28,001 nt of DNA from CAZDQL01 sp964507325 (lineage in GTDB: Bacteria; Planctomycetota; UBA1135; GCA-002686595), in NCBI GenBank assembly GCA_964507325.1, contig CAZDQL010000086.1:1-28001 (forward strand), written 5' to 3'. Made by a program: the position numbers and the translations under genes. This document shows, piece by piece, positions 1 through 8,712 of this stretch (within the stretch, counting starts at the first letter, position 1; each line of letters opens with the position of its first letter). The notes under the pieces are model-generated. The model was not told the origin of the DNA. It saw only the letters and a list, made by a program, of their open reading frames with translations, and did no database searches.

Positions 1-80
1 ATCGCCCCCGTATGTGGTGGCAAATGGGCGGGCTCGGTACTGCCCCGCAACGCGCAAGCGCACACTCCTCGAACAGACCG
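1..80. other. Left edge, no gene seen
   Basis: The 80 nt beyond the first pilB-like stop contain no supported gene. No strong terminator was found; only a short GCGC-TT-GCGC dyad is present on the minus strand. Confidence 0.4.
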
Positions 81-1769
81 CTAGTGCAGCGCCGTCTCCC
101 GCAACACCTCCTCGATCGTGGTCACCCCCGCCGTGGCCGCCGTCAGGCCGCGCTCGCGCAGGGTGCGCATGCCGCCGGCGATGGCGGTCTTGCGCAGCTC
201 CTCGATCGAGGCGAAGTGGGCGATCGCGTGGCGGACCCCGGCGTCGATGCGCATCACCTCGAAGAGGCCGGTGCGGCCCAGGTAGCCGGTGTGGTGGCAG
301 CTCTCGCACCCCTGGCCGTAGTGGAAGGTCGCGCCGGCGAGCGTGGCGGCGTCGGGGCCCAGCTCGATCAGGATCTCCTCGTCGGGGACGTAGGAGGTCT
401 TGCAGTGGGGGCAGATCTTGCGCACCAGGCGCTGGGCGATCACCGCCTCCAGGGTGGCGGTGATCAGGAAGGGCTCGATCCCCATGTCGATCAGGCGCGT
501 GATCGTCGAGGGGGCGTCGTTGGTGTGGATCGTGGCGAAGACGGTGTGGCCGGTGAGGCTCGCCTCGACCGCGGTGTCGGCGGTGTCGTGGTCGCGGATC
601 TCCCCCACCAGGATCTTGTCGGGGTCCTGGCGCAGGATCGAGCGCAGGATGCGGGCGTAGTCGACCCCGATGTCCTCGCGGATCGGCACCTGGATGATGC
701 CGGCGATGTCGTACTCGACGGGGTCCTCGACGGTGATGATCTTGATCTCGGGCCGGTTGGCCTCCGACAACATCGCGTAGAGGGTGGTCGTCTTGCCGGA
801 GCCCGTGGGACCGGTGACCAGCACGATGCCGTGGGGCATCTCGGTCAGCTCGCGCAGCGCCCGGTCGTCCTCCTCGGTGAGGCCCAGGGATTCCAGGTCC
901 AGGCTGACCGCCGAGCGGTCGAGGATGCGCATGACGCACCCCTCGCCGGTGGGACCGGGCAGGGTCGCCACGCGCAGGTCCACGGGCCGGCCATCGATCG
1001 CCAGCTCGATGCGCCCGTCCTGGGGCATGCGCGTCTCGGTGATGTCGAGCTCCGCCATGACCTTGATGCGGGACACCAGGGGGAGCGCCAGGTGCGGCGG
1101 GGGAGCCTCGACCTCGTAGAGGGAACCGTCGACCCGGTAGCGGATGCGGAAGACCTCCTCGAAGACCTCGAAGTGCACGTCGCTGGCGCGGTCCCGGATG
1201 GCACGGTGCAGGATCGAGTTCAGCAGGCGCACCACCGGCATGCTGGCCGCGGCGCTCTCGACGTCCACCCCCTGGGTCTCGCGGGCGGCCTCGGCGATGG
1301 CGTCCGCCAGGGTGGTCTCCTCGCCGTAGTGCTCGGTCACCAGCCGCCGGATCGCCTCGGCGTCCCCCACCGCGCCGCGCACGGCCGCACCGGTGGTGAA
1401 GGCCAGGTCCTCCAGCATCGCGGTGTTCAAGGGGTCGGAGATGGCGACCACCAGGGTCTCGCCGTCGAGGCGCAGGGGCAGGACCCCGTAGGTGTGGCAG
1501 GCGGTGCCGTCGATCAGCTTCAGGGCGTCGGGCTCGGGGTGCGCCGCGGAGAGGTCCACCGTCTCGAGCCCGGCCTGCTCCGCCAGGGCCATCGCCACCT
1601 CGGAGGTGGAGCAGGCCCCCATCTCGACCAGGCACTGGCCGATCAGCCCGCCCCCCTTGCGCTGGGCGGTGAGCGCCGCCTGGATCTGGGACTCCTTGAC
1701 GACGCCGCGCTCCTTCAGGATCTGACCCAGGAGGCGACGGCCACCGGCGTTTCCCGGTTCCGCGCTCAC
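81..1769 (-). CDS. PilB/GspE-type secretion/pilus assembly ATPase (first copy)
   Basis: This 562-residue cytoplasmic ATPase belongs to the family that powers type IV pilus extension or type II secretion. Residues about 11-150 resemble the MshEN/T2SSE N-terminal domain. The motor core follows, with Walker A GPTGSGKTTT near residue 318, an intact RQDPD box leading into the Walker B region LVGEIRD near 386, and a HTNDAPS histidine box. A four-cysteine zinc site is visible as CPHC near 452 and CESC near 487, which is typical of GspE/PilB and absent from PilT. I chose the GTG at 1769 because it overlaps the pilT stop by 4 bp (GTGA) and removes a long non-homologous upstream extension. It is the last gene of a pilB-pilT-pilB block. 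Pilus and secretion ATPases are hard to tell apart by sequence alone, so no symbol is given. Confidence 0.93.
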   Translation of the reverse strand: MSAEPGNAGGRRLLGQILKERGVVKESQIQAALTAQRKGGGLIGQCLVEMGACSTSEVAMALAEQAGLETVDLSAAHPEPDALKLIDGTACHTYGVLPLRLDGETLVVAISDPLNTAMLEDLAFTTGAAVRGAVGDAEAIRRLVTEHYGEETTLADAIAEAARETQGVDVESAAASMPVVRLLNSILHRAIRDRASDVHFEVFEEVFRIRYRVDGSLYEVEAPPPHLALPLVSRIKVMAELDITETRMPQDGRIELAIDGRPVDLRVATLPGPTGEGCVMRILDRSAVSLDLESLGLTEEDDRALRELTEMPHGIVLVTGPTGSGKTTTLYAMLSEANRPEIKIITVEDPVEYDIAGIIQVPIREDIGVDYARILRSILRQDPDKILVGEIRDHDTADTAVEASLTGHTVFATIHTNDAPSTITRLIDMGIEPFLITATLEAVIAQRLVRKICPHCKTSYVPDEEILIELGPDAATLAGATFHYGQGCESCHHTGYLGRTGLFEVMRIDAGVRHAIAHFASIEELRKTAIAGGMRTLRERGLTAATAGVTTIEEVLRETALH

Positions 1770-2818
1770 AGCCGGGCCTCCATGTCGCGCAGGTCCTGGG
1801 CGAAGTCGAGGGCGGTCTGGCGGTCGATCACCCCCTGCTGCACCAGCTCGTAGAGGTGATCGTCGAGGGTCACCATCCCGAGGCGCCGCGAGGTCTGGAT
1901 GGTGGACTGGATCTTGTTCGTCTCGTTCTTGCGGATCAGGTTGCCGACCGCCGGCACGTTGATCATCACCTCGAAGGCGGCCACCCGCCCCTTGGTGCCG
2001 GCACGCGGCATCAGGACCTGGGAGATCACCGCCACCAGCGAGACGGAGAGCTGGGCTCGGATCTGCTCCTGCTGGTTGGCGGGGAAGGCGTCGATCATGC
2101 GGTTGACGGTGCGCGCCGAGCCGGTGGTGTGCAGGGTGCCGAAGACCAGGTGCCCCGTCTCGGCGGCGGTGATGGCGGCCGAGATCGTCTCCAGATCGCG
2201 CATCTCCCCGAGCAGGATCACGTCCGGATCCTGGCGCAGCACCCGGCGCATCGCCTCGGGGAAGTCGGGGATGTCGGTGCCCACCTCCCGTTGCGTGACG
2301 AGCCCCTGGCCGTGGGAGTGGTAGAACTCGATCGGGTCCTCGATGGTGATGATGTGGCGGTCCATGTTCTGGTTGATCCAGTCGATCATGGTCGCCAGGG
2401 TGGTCGACTTGCCGGAACCGGTGGGGCCGGTGACCAAGACCAGGCCGCGCGGCCGGCGCAGGAGGGCGCGGCAGGGCTCCGGCAGGCCGATCTGCTCGAA
2501 GGTCAGGAGCTCGCTCGGGATCAGGCGCAGGACGGCGCTGTGGCGCCCGCGCTGGCGCAGACACGACACCCGGAAGCGGTCCCCCGAGGGGTGGGCGATG
2601 CCGAGGTCGGTGGTGCCGACCTCCTCCAGCTCACGCCAGTGCTGGTCGTCGCAGAGCTCGCGACAGAAGGCCTCGGTCTCGTCGTCCGAGAGGACCCCGT
2701 CCCCCACCGTCAGCAGCCTGCCATCGATGCGCACGACCGGCGGCCGTCCCGGGTTCAGGTGCAGGTCCGAGGCGCCCACCTCGATCGTGTGGCTCATCAG
2801 GTCCTGGGCGGTGCTCAT
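1766..2818 (-). CDS. pilT: PilT-type twitching motility retraction ATPase
   Basis: This 350-residue protein has the usual PilT length and layout. Walker A GPTGSGKSTT lies near residue 128, the RQDPD box and Walker B LLGEMRD near 199, and the histidine box is GTLHTTGSA. A C-terminal NLIRKNETNK segment matches the PilT AIRNLIRE-type motif. There is no CxxC pair, unlike the two flanking PilB-like proteins. PilT-family ATPases drive pilus retraction at the inner membrane. The ATG at 2818 begins MSTAQDLM and is followed by a SDLHLNPG segment typical of the PilT N-terminal domain. Only 29 nt separate it from the upstream pilB-like gene, and it overlaps the downstream one by 4 bp, so the three are probably co-transcribed. 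PilU is a possible alternative. Confidence 0.92.
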   Translation of the reverse strand: MSTAQDLMSHTIEVGASDLHLNPGRPPVVRIDGRLLTVGDGVLSDDETEAFCRELCDDQHWRELEEVGTTDLGIAHPSGDRFRVSCLRQRGRHSAVLRLIPSELLTFEQIGLPEPCRALLRRPRGLVLVTGPTGSGKSTTLATMIDWINQNMDRHIITIEDPIEFYHSHGQGLVTQREVGTDIPDFPEAMRRVLRQDPDVILLGEMRDLETISAAITAAETGHLVFGTLHTTGSARTVNRMIDAFPANQQEQIRAQLSVSLVAVISQVLMPRAGTKGRVAAFEVMINVPAVGNLIRKNETNKIQSTIQTSRRLGMVTLDDHLYELVQQGVIDRQTALDFAQDLRDMEARL

Positions 2819-2847
2819 GGGGGACTCTCGGGTCGATCGAACGGGGC

Positions 2848-4500
2848 TCAGTGCTTGCCGCGCGCGACGCGCAGCACTTCGGTGACGCTGGTGGTGCCCT
2901 CCAGGACCTTGCGAGCGCCGTCGGAGAGCAAGGGTCGCAGGGTTCCGGTGGAGTGGGCGCACTCGCGCAGATCCTCGAGGGAGGCGCCGCGGAAGGTCAT
3001 CTCGCGCAGGGTGGGGTCCATCTCCAGCCGCTCGTAGAGGGCGATACGGCCCCGGTAGCCGGTCCCCTCGCATTGCCGGCAGCCCTGCGGCCGCCGCAGC
3101 CGTCGCTGGCCGGCGAGGCCGGTGTCGAGGCCCAGGATGGCGAGCTCCTCCTCGTCGGGGGAGTACTCCCGCGCGCAGTCGGGGCACAGCCGCCGCACCA
3201 GGCGCTGGGCGAGCAGGGCGTGCACGGAGGCGGAGACCAGGAAGGGCTTGACCCCCAGGTCGCAGAGACGGGTCAGCGCCGAGGGGGCGTCGTTGGTGTG
3301 CAGGGTGGAGAAGACCAGGTGGCCGGTGAGGGCGGCCTGGATGGCGATCTCGGCGGTCTCCAGGTCGCGGATCTCCCCCACCAGGATGATGTTGGGCGCG
3401 CAGCGCAGCATGGCGCGCAGGATGCGGGCGAAGTCGAGCTTGATGCGGTCGTTGACCTGCACCTGGTTCAGGCCCTGGATGTGATACTCGACCGGGTCCT
3501 CGGCGGTGATGATCTTGACGTCGGAGCGGTTGAGCTCCTGCAGCGCGGCGTAGAGGGTGGTCGTCTTGCCCGAGCCGGTGGGACCGGTGACGAGCACGAT
3601 CCCGTTGGGGCGCGAGATGATGCGCCGGAACCAGCTGTGATCCTCGTCGGAGAAGCCCAGGTCGCGCAGGGAGAGCAGGTTGGCGCTGCGGTCGAGCAGG
3701 CGCAACACGAACGTCTCCCCGTGATTGGAGGGCAGGATCGAGGCCCGGACGTCGATGTCGCGCCCGCCGATCTTCAACCCGATGCGCCCGTCCTGGGGCT
3801 TGCGCTTCTCGGCGATGTCCATCCCGGCCATGATCTTGAGCCGCGACATCAGGGGCGCCGCCAGGTGCTCGGGGTGCTCTGCGACGTCGCGCAGGATGCC
3901 GTCGATGCGGTAGCGCACGCGCACCCGTCCGTGACCGGGCTCCACGTGGATGTCGCTGGAGCGCAGTTCGAGGGCCTCCCGGAACATGCGCGTCACCAGC
4001 CGCACGATGGGAGCGTCGTCGTCGTCGGACTCCTCGGCAGAGCCCATGGCCGCCGCGACCTCTTCCTCCCCCGCGGCGACGCCGTAGTAGCGCGCCATGG
4101 CCCGACGGTGGCCGGAGGGGGTGGCGAGCGCGCAGAGCACCTCGCAACCGGTGACGAAGGAGAGCTGGTCCGCCAGGATGCGCTTGAAGGGGTCGTCGAT
4201 GGCGACCACCAGCTTGTCGCCCTTCTCCATCAGGGGCAGGATCCCCTGCTCGGTGGCGACCTCGGCGGGGATGCGCTGCAGGATGGCGGCGGAGATCTTG
4301 CCCCGGTCGAGGTCGACGAAGGGGATCCCGTTCTGCTTGGCGATGGCGCGGTAGACCTCCGCCTCTCCCGCCAGGCCGAGCTGCAGGATCGCCTCGGGGA
4401 GGGGCACGTCGCCCGTGCGCCCCAGGGAAAGGGCCTCACGCAAACCGGCCTCCGTGAGGGCGCCGGAGGAGATGAGGAGGTCGCCGAGATCGCGGGTCAA
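2848..4500 (-). CDS. PilB/GspE-type secretion/pilus assembly ATPase (second copy)
   Basis: This 550-residue ATPase is a second, diverged member of the PilB/GspE family. An MshEN-like N-terminal domain spans about 1-140. Walker A GPTGSGKTTT lies near residue 302, Walker B LVGEIRD near 370, and the histidine box is STLHTNDAPS. The zinc site is CPDC/CRQC (coded at about 3175-3187 and 3069-3081). The usual RQDPD box is replaced by RCAPN (coded at 3391-3405), while the Walker B glutamate is kept. A short acidic stretch (ESDDDD) precedes the second N-terminal subdomain. The start is a TTG at 4500: the frame is closed upstream by TAG at 4522-4524, and a GAGG motif at 4509-4512 lies 8 nt before the TTG. 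It leads the pilB-pilT-pilB block. Confidence 0.9.
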   Translation of the reverse strand: MTRDLGDLLISSGALTEAGLREALSLGRTGDVPLPEAILQLGLAGEAEVYRAIAKQNGIPFVDLDRGKISAAILQRIPAEVATEQGILPLMEKGDKLVVAIDDPFKRILADQLSFVTGCEVLCALATPSGHRRAMARYYGVAAGEEEVAAAMGSAEESDDDDAPIVRLVTRMFREALELRSSDIHVEPGHGRVRVRYRIDGILRDVAEHPEHLAAPLMSRLKIMAGMDIAEKRKPQDGRIGLKIGGRDIDVRASILPSNHGETFVLRLLDRSANLLSLRDLGFSDEDHSWFRRIISRPNGIVLVTGPTGSGKTTTLYAALQELNRSDVKIITAEDPVEYHIQGLNQVQVNDRIKLDFARILRAMLRCAPNIILVGEIRDLETAEIAIQAALTGHLVFSTLHTNDAPSALTRLCDLGVKPFLVSASVHALLAQRLVRRLCPDCAREYSPDEEELAILGLDTGLAGQRRLRRPQGCRQCEGTGYRGRIALYERLEMDPTLREMTFRGASLEDLRECAHSTGTLRPLLSDGARKVLEGTTSVTEVLRVARGKH

Positions 4501-4527
4501 GAGGTGGGCCTCGGCGGGGATCTAGTG

Positions 4528-4579
4528 CCGAGGGGCCGGGAGGATACGAAATCCGGGCCCAGGGGCAGGGGCCCCTCGG
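4528..4579. other. 10-bp inverted repeat between the DUF1573 gene and the pilB block
   Basis: CCGAGGGGCC at 4528-4537 is matched perfectly by GGCCCCTCGG at 4570-4579, with a 32-nt spacer. It sits after the DUF1573 gene (stop at 4612) and just upstream of the second pilB-like start, as read on the minus strand. There is no T-tract, so a factor-independent terminator is not well supported. It could act as a Rho-assisted terminator, an mRNA end structure or a leader element for the pil block. Confidence 0.35.
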
Positions 4580-4611
4580 GGGGAGAGTTCAGGTGGGAGA
4601 GCGCTCCGCGA

Positions 4612-6180
4612 CTACTTCTTCTCGCTGAGTCCCTTCTTCCCGTCTCCGCGGAGCGGCTGGTCCGGGCCACCACGCAGGGGCCTCTTCGCCGGCTGGGTTC
4701 CGCGCGTCACCCCCGAACGGCAGACCCCTGAGAAGCGCACGGGGAGCTCGGGGCGGCGCTCGTCGCCGGTCTTGATGACCATCACGCCACGGAAGGAGCC
4801 GTCGCTCCCTTCCGGCAGCCCCTCGAGGCGCAGCTGCACGTCGACCGCGTTCGCCAGTCCGGAGGCTGGCTTGATCGACGTGGTGAAGTGCTCGCGCCAG
4901 GCGAGATCGTGGCCCTGCTCGCCGCGCAGTTCCACCTCCAGGTTGGAGAGGTCGAATTCGGGGTCGTGGGCGATGATCTTGACGTTGCGCGGCACGCGCA
5001 TACCCGGACGCACCAAGCCCAGGGACAGGAACTGGGGACTGAACGAGATCGGCCCCAGAACGCGAGCGTTGACGTTGGCGTTGGCCGAGTAGTGGGCGCG
5101 ACGGCCCGGCCTGGCGGTCTCCGTCTTGATGACCGCATCGGGCATCAAGGCATCGGAGAGCAGCCGCAGCTGGTAGCCCATGGTGCCCTCGCTGGCTCCC
5201 TCCCCGATCGACACGCTGGCGCGCCAGTGGGCGGCGCGTCCCTCCTCGTCGGGGTTGACCGCCTCGAGGTCGATCTGCATCCCGCGCGGGATCTTCATCG
5301 GGTTGCTGGGATCGAGCTTGAGAGCGATCCGTTCCCCACGGGTGGTACGCACATCGATGATCTGGCTCTTGCTCTCACCCTCCTTGATGTCCCCGAAGTT
5401 GACGAAGGTGGGCGCGATGCTCAAGAAGGGCTCGATGTCCGCGATCAGGTTGAGCTGGGTCAAGCCGATCGGGTCGTTGTGGTAGACGTTGATCCGAACG
5501 TTGGTCTTGCTGTGCTTGTTGGTCGTATCGAGCTTGGCGGTGATCAGCACCTTGCGCCCCTGCTCGATCGGGTCCCCCATCTTGTACTCCGTCGGCTCGG
5601 CCCCCTCGTTCACGAGCAGCACGCCGCTCAGGGCGCAGCCGCAGGTGGGACTGACCTGGCGGATCTTGACCGGATTGGTGCCGGTGCTCACCAGCTCGAA
5701 GGTGTGCTCCAGGAGATCCCCCTGCCGGCACTTCCCGAAGCTGTGCTTCTCCCTCCCGAACTCGATGGTGAGCTTGGCGTCGGGGTCCTGCTCGCCGGTC
5801 CGGATGCCGCCGGGGCGCTTGGTCTTGCCCGCGGCGGGATTGTCGGACCCCTCGCCGGTCGGGACCTTGACCAGACCGCCCTTGCCCCGGTCGGTGCGGG
5901 TGTCCCGCGTGTCCTGGGGCTTGGGGACCATCTTGGGCTTGGGGGGCTCCTGCTCCTTGCCCACCCGACCGCTCTCCAGGTCCGCCGAGAAGGCGGCGGG
6001 GTTGGCGGTCACGCCGGCGTCGACGCTCCCCGAGTCGGCCTCCGCCGCCTCTGCGGCCCTGGCGGTGTCCGAGCTGGGGGCTTCGGAACAGGCCATCACG
6101 GCCAGGAGGACGGGCAGGGCCAGTCGCCAGGCGGCTCCCTGGAGGGGGCGCTCACAGTGGGTAGGGCTACGGTGGATCAT
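4612..6180 (-). CDS. DUF1573-containing lipoprotein
   Basis: This is a 522-residue predicted lipoprotein of unknown function. The N-terminus has a hydrophobic core (LALPVLLAV) ending in a VMAC lipobox, followed by a low-complexity Ser/Ala/Pro/Lys linker to about residue 125. A DUF1573-type beta-sandwich follows, with the family's signature cysteine pair in SPTCGCALSG near residue 176. A second Ig-like segment begins around SIAPTFVNFGDIKEGES, a further beta-rich region follows, and the tail is basic (GDGKKGLSEKK). DUF1573 proteins are abundant in Planctomycetota and Bacteroidota and resemble ASH/MSP-type adhesive folds, but have no established activity. The ATG at 6180 gives the best signal peptide; no ribosome-binding site is evident. 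The gene is divergent from the 6280 lipoprotein gene. Confidence 0.85.
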   Translation of the reverse strand: MIHRSPTHCERPLQGAAWRLALPVLLAVMACSEAPSSDTARAAEAAEADSGSVDAGVTANPAAFSADLESGRVGKEQEPPKPKMVPKPQDTRDTRTDRGKGGLVKVPTGEGSDNPAAGKTKRPGGIRTGEQDPDAKLTIEFGREKHSFGKCRQGDLLEHTFELVSTGTNPVKIRQVSPTCGCALSGVLLVNEGAEPTEYKMGDPIEQGRKVLITAKLDTTNKHSKTNVRINVYHNDPIGLTQLNLIADIEPFLSIAPTFVNFGDIKEGESKSQIIDVRTTRGERIALKLDPSNPMKIPRGMQIDLEAVNPDEEGRAAHWRASVSIGEGASEGTMGYQLRLLSDALMPDAVIKTETARPGRRAHYSANANVNARVLGPISFSPQFLSLGLVRPGMRVPRNVKIIAHDPEFDLSNLEVELRGEQGHDLAWREHFTTSIKPASGLANAVDVQLRLEGLPEGSDGSFRGVMVIKTGDERRPELPVRFSGVCRSGVTRGTQPAKRPLRGGPDQPLRGDGKKGLSEKK

Positions 6181-6267
6181 GGATTTGGCGGGAATGGATG
6201 GTCCAATCCTACCTTGGCACGGGGGGTGACGCTCCCCTCGGAGCTCGGGGAGCCGCCCCCGGCTGGA

Positions 6268-6273
6268 TAGAAT
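6268..6273 (+). promoter_or_regulatory. Candidate -10 element suggesting a leaderless transcript
   Basis: TAGAAT matches the sigma-70 -10 consensus at five of six positions and lies only 6 nt before the ATG at 6280. Transcription would then begin at or next to the start codon. This fits the lack of any Shine-Dalgarno motif there. No convincing -35 hexamer was found 16-18 nt upstream, so support is limited. Confidence 0.35.
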
Positions 6274-6279
6274 CGGGCG

Positions 6280-6960
6280 ATGAGTTGCTGCGTCCTCCGC
6301 CGCCCCGCTTGGGGCGAGCTTCTCCTGGTGCTGGGACTGCTCTCGTGGACCGTCGGTTGCCGCGTCCCCCCTCCCAAGCTGGAGGCGGTGGCGGACTACG
6401 GCTTTGGAAGCCCGGAGCAGGCCTTCAGTTCCTTCCGTACGGCCTTCCAGGGGGAGCTGTTGGAGCTGGAGCACCGCTGTTTCTCCCTGGGATTCTGCCG
6501 CCGCAACCGCCTGTCGAACCAGGCCTACCGGGAGATGCGCCCGCAGTTGCTCGAGGAGCATCCCTTCCTGCGCTGGGGCCTCTACCGGGCCCAGATCACG
6601 GCCGTGGAGCGCCTGAGTGAGACCGCCGCCCGCATCCGGGCCACGATCCCGGTGTTCTGGGCGGCGGATCCGGAGCTCGTGGTCCACCTGGTGAGGGAGG
6701 ACCTCTTCGAGCTCTGGGCGGACGAGGACTACCCCCTGGCGGAGGGGTTCGGCGAGCCCGGGGAGTTCGACCTCTTCGACCCCGCCGATCCCTTGTTCGT
6801 CGTGGAGGAGGACCCCGAGACGGGCGCCTCCCGGGTCTGGTTCCGAGTCGAGACCGACCGCGTCCTGGACCAGGAGGCCCTGCGCAGGGCCTTCCACCTG
6901 CTCGAAGCGAGCCGGGAGTGGAAGATCGACGGCTTCGAAGTCCGCGAGCCCGACGCCTGA
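6280..6960 (+). CDS. Small hypothetical lipoprotein
   Basis: This 226-residue protein is not recognised. It begins with a lipoprotein signal peptide (hydrophobic LLLVLGLLSWTVGC, lipobox TVGC at about residue 27), so it is probably anchored to a membrane facing the periplasm. The mature part is acidic and shows a helix-rich segment (SPEQAFSSFRTAFQGELLELEHRCFS) resembling the start of NTF2-like or DUF4878-type lipoproteins, though that likeness is weak. The gene is one of three on the plus strand. It diverges from the DUF1573 gene and runs tail-to-tail into the 6972-8702 gene, with only 11 bp between the stops. A strong hairpin covers that junction. Confidence 0.75.
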   Translation: MSCCVLRRPAWGELLLVLGLLSWTVGCRVPPPKLEAVADYGFGSPEQAFSSFRTAFQGELLELEHRCFSLGFCRRNRLSNQAYREMRPQLLEEHPFLRWGLYRAQITAVERLSETAARIRATIPVFWAADPELVVHLVREDLFELWADEDYPLAEGFGEPGEFDLFDPADPLFVVEEDPETGASRVWFRVETDRVLDQEALRRAFHLLEASREWKIDGFEVREPDA

Positions 6961-6971
6961 GGCGCGGGCTC
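6946..6971. terminator. Hairpin at the junction of two convergent genes
   Basis: GAGCCCG (6946-6952) and CGCC (6954-6957) pair with GGCG (6961-6964) and CGGGCTC (6965-6971). This gives an 11-bp GC-rich stem with one bulged A and a TGA loop that is the stop codon of the plus-strand gene. It lies exactly between two convergent reading frames, where a bidirectional transcription stop is expected. There is no T-tract on either side, so it may stall polymerase with a factor or protect mRNA 3' ends. Confidence 0.55.
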
Positions 6972-8702
6972 CTACAGGTCGCGCGGCGGCGTCACGGGCA
7001 CCTTTTCGAGCACCAGCACCACGTCGGTGGCGCCGCGCCCCAGACCGGGTGACTCCGCGGGCTCGTACCCGCGCCGGACGGCGAGCACCCTGACGCGGAG
7101 CTCGTCGCTGGAGCCGAAGATCGTGAAGGAACCATCCCGGTCGCTGGTGGTCGCCAGGTCCCGGCGGGGCATCCAGACCCCCTGGCCCGCCCCGACCTCG
7201 GCGCGCACGCTGGCCCCGTGGATCCCCACACCCGCCTCGTCGCGCACCACCCCGGAGACCAGCGGCGGCTTGGGGGCGAAGACCACCTGCCCCAGGTCCG
7301 TCTCCCCTTCCTGCAGGGGACGGGAGAGGTCGATCTGGGCCTCGAGAGGCGCTTCCCCGGCGTCGGCGTACAGCTCGGCCACGATGCGACGGGTGCTCCC
7401 CCGGCGCCACGGCTTGTCGACCACCAGCTGGAAGGCGCCGTCGGGCCCCGTGACCAGGGGAGGCCCCCCGCTCGCTTCGTTCCCCAGCCAGACGAGGTAG
7501 CGCCCGCGGCGCCGCCCGAGCACCGTCCCCGAGGTGGAGATCGCCTCGCCGGAGACGACGGGGTGGCGCTGGGTCCAGTGCATGACGACCTGGCGCTCCT
7601 CGCCGGCGCTCCGAGGCCCGGAGTGCTCCTCGATCAGCGCCGGCCGCTCGCGCGAGCCCTCCAGGTGCAGCACGACCGTCGTCCCCACGCCGACGAAGGG
7701 GAAGCGCGCGCGCCCGCCGACCACGCGTTGGGTGCTCCCGGTTCCGCCAGCGGCGGCCGGCGACGCGCCGGGAACGTGCCGGCGGAGGGTCACGGTGGCC
7801 ACCCCGGAGAGGGGCTCGCCCCGCTCGTCCACCACCTTCACGAGCAGGCTGCCGACGGCGGGCAGGCGCAGGACGATCGGCTCCTCGGGGAGGGCCCCCA
7901 ACTCGATCGGCACCCGCTGGGGCTCGACACAGGGGAAGCCGAGGGTCACGGCGTGCCCGCGGCGTCCGCCGGTGCCCGCCAGCACGCGCCTGAGGTGCGA
8001 GAAGAGCGCGATCGAGTCGGCCCCGCTCGTCTGACGCGTCAGGACCGCCACCCCGCCCTCGTCGGTCAGGCTCTCGACCACCACCGGGACCCCCGGCTGG
8101 GGATGCCCGCGGGCGTCGACCACCTGCACCCTGAGGTGCATCTCGCGGGAGAGCTCGATCGTCAGGGGGGAGCCGGGCACCTCCACCCACTCCCTCTCCG
8201 CCCACCAACCGGGAGCGGAGACCGACAGCGCCCCGTTGGCGGTCGCGGGGATGCGCACCTCGCCCGCGCGGTCGGCGGTGAAGCGTCGGCCGTGGCGCTG
8301 CAGGAAGCCCTCGCGCTGGGCGGGATTCCCCCACGCCCTCTCCCAACCGGGGATCTTGCTGCGATCGATGAAGATCACCACCGCCCCGGCGGGGGGACTG
8401 TGGGGCGCGGGGCGCCGCAGCCGGAGCTCGATCTCCCCCGACGCGGGGACGCGCGCGGCGGTGCGCCCCGGCTCTGCGGAATCGGAGGTGGCGACGGCCC
8501 GCTCGCCGCCGGTGCCGACGAGCTCGGCACCCGCCCCCTCGCGCCCCTCCCCCGCCCCGGGCAGGATCGCCGGCGGCCCGCTGCCGCGCTCGAGCGCGTC
8601 GGGGGGGAGATCGCCTCCGCCGAGGGCACCGTCGAGGGCGAGCCACAACACGCCCAGGAGCAGGGCGGCGGCGAGGAGGAGCAGGGGAAGTCGGAGGGCC
8701 AT
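6972..8702 (-). CDS. Membrane-anchored protein with carboxypeptidase-regulatory-like domains
   Basis: This 576-residue protein has one N-terminal transmembrane helix (LPLLLLAAALLLGVLWLAL, residues about 5-23), a Pro/Gly-rich linker, and then repeated beta-sandwich segments. Several match the CarboxypepD_reg/SpaA-like pattern, for example LRVQVVDARGHPQPGVPVVVES, LLVKVVDERGEPLSGVATVTL and SGVVRDEAGVGIHGASVRAE. These folds usually serve as extracellular structural or adhesive modules. No enzymatic domain is visible. The ATG at 8702 lies 10 nt after the stop of the upstream gene, so the two are probably translated together. Function is unknown; the fold assignment is from pattern only. Confidence 0.8.
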   Translation of the reverse strand: MALRLPLLLLAAALLLGVLWLALDGALGGGDLPPDALERGSGPPAILPGAGEGREGAGAELVGTGGERAVATSDSAEPGRTAARVPASGEIELRLRRPAPHSPPAGAVVIFIDRSKIPGWERAWGNPAQREGFLQRHGRRFTADRAGEVRIPATANGALSVSAPGWWAEREWVEVPGSPLTIELSREMHLRVQVVDARGHPQPGVPVVVESLTDEGGVAVLTRQTSGADSIALFSHLRRVLAGTGGRRGHAVTLGFPCVEPQRVPIELGALPEEPIVLRLPAVGSLLVKVVDERGEPLSGVATVTLRRHVPGASPAAAGGTGSTQRVVGGRARFPFVGVGTTVVLHLEGSRERPALIEEHSGPRSAGEERQVVMHWTQRHPVVSGEAISTSGTVLGRRRGRYLVWLGNEASGGPPLVTGPDGAFQLVVDKPWRRGSTRRIVAELYADAGEAPLEAQIDLSRPLQEGETDLGQVVFAPKPPLVSGVVRDEAGVGIHGASVRAEVGAGQGVWMPRRDLATTSDRDGSFTIFGSSDELRVRVLAVRRGYEPAESPGLGRGATDVVLVLEKVPVTPPRDL

Positions 8703-8712
8703 GGAGGGGATT

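Noticed and set aside
12..1853. Long plus-strand open frame opposite the first pilB-like gene
   Set aside because: Same reason: low-complexity translation, no start signal, and the minus strand encodes a clear ATPase.
2851..4731. Long plus-strand open frame (626 codons) opposite the second pilB-like gene
   Set aside because: It is an antisense shadow of a real gene in GC-rich DNA. Its translation is Gly/Val/Asp/Leu-rich without domain signatures, while the minus-strand frame has full ATPase motifs.
6181..6267. A promoter for the DUF1573 gene (TAGGAT on the minus strand)
   Set aside because: Only the -10-like hexamer is seen, with no -35 at a suitable distance. It was too weak to list.
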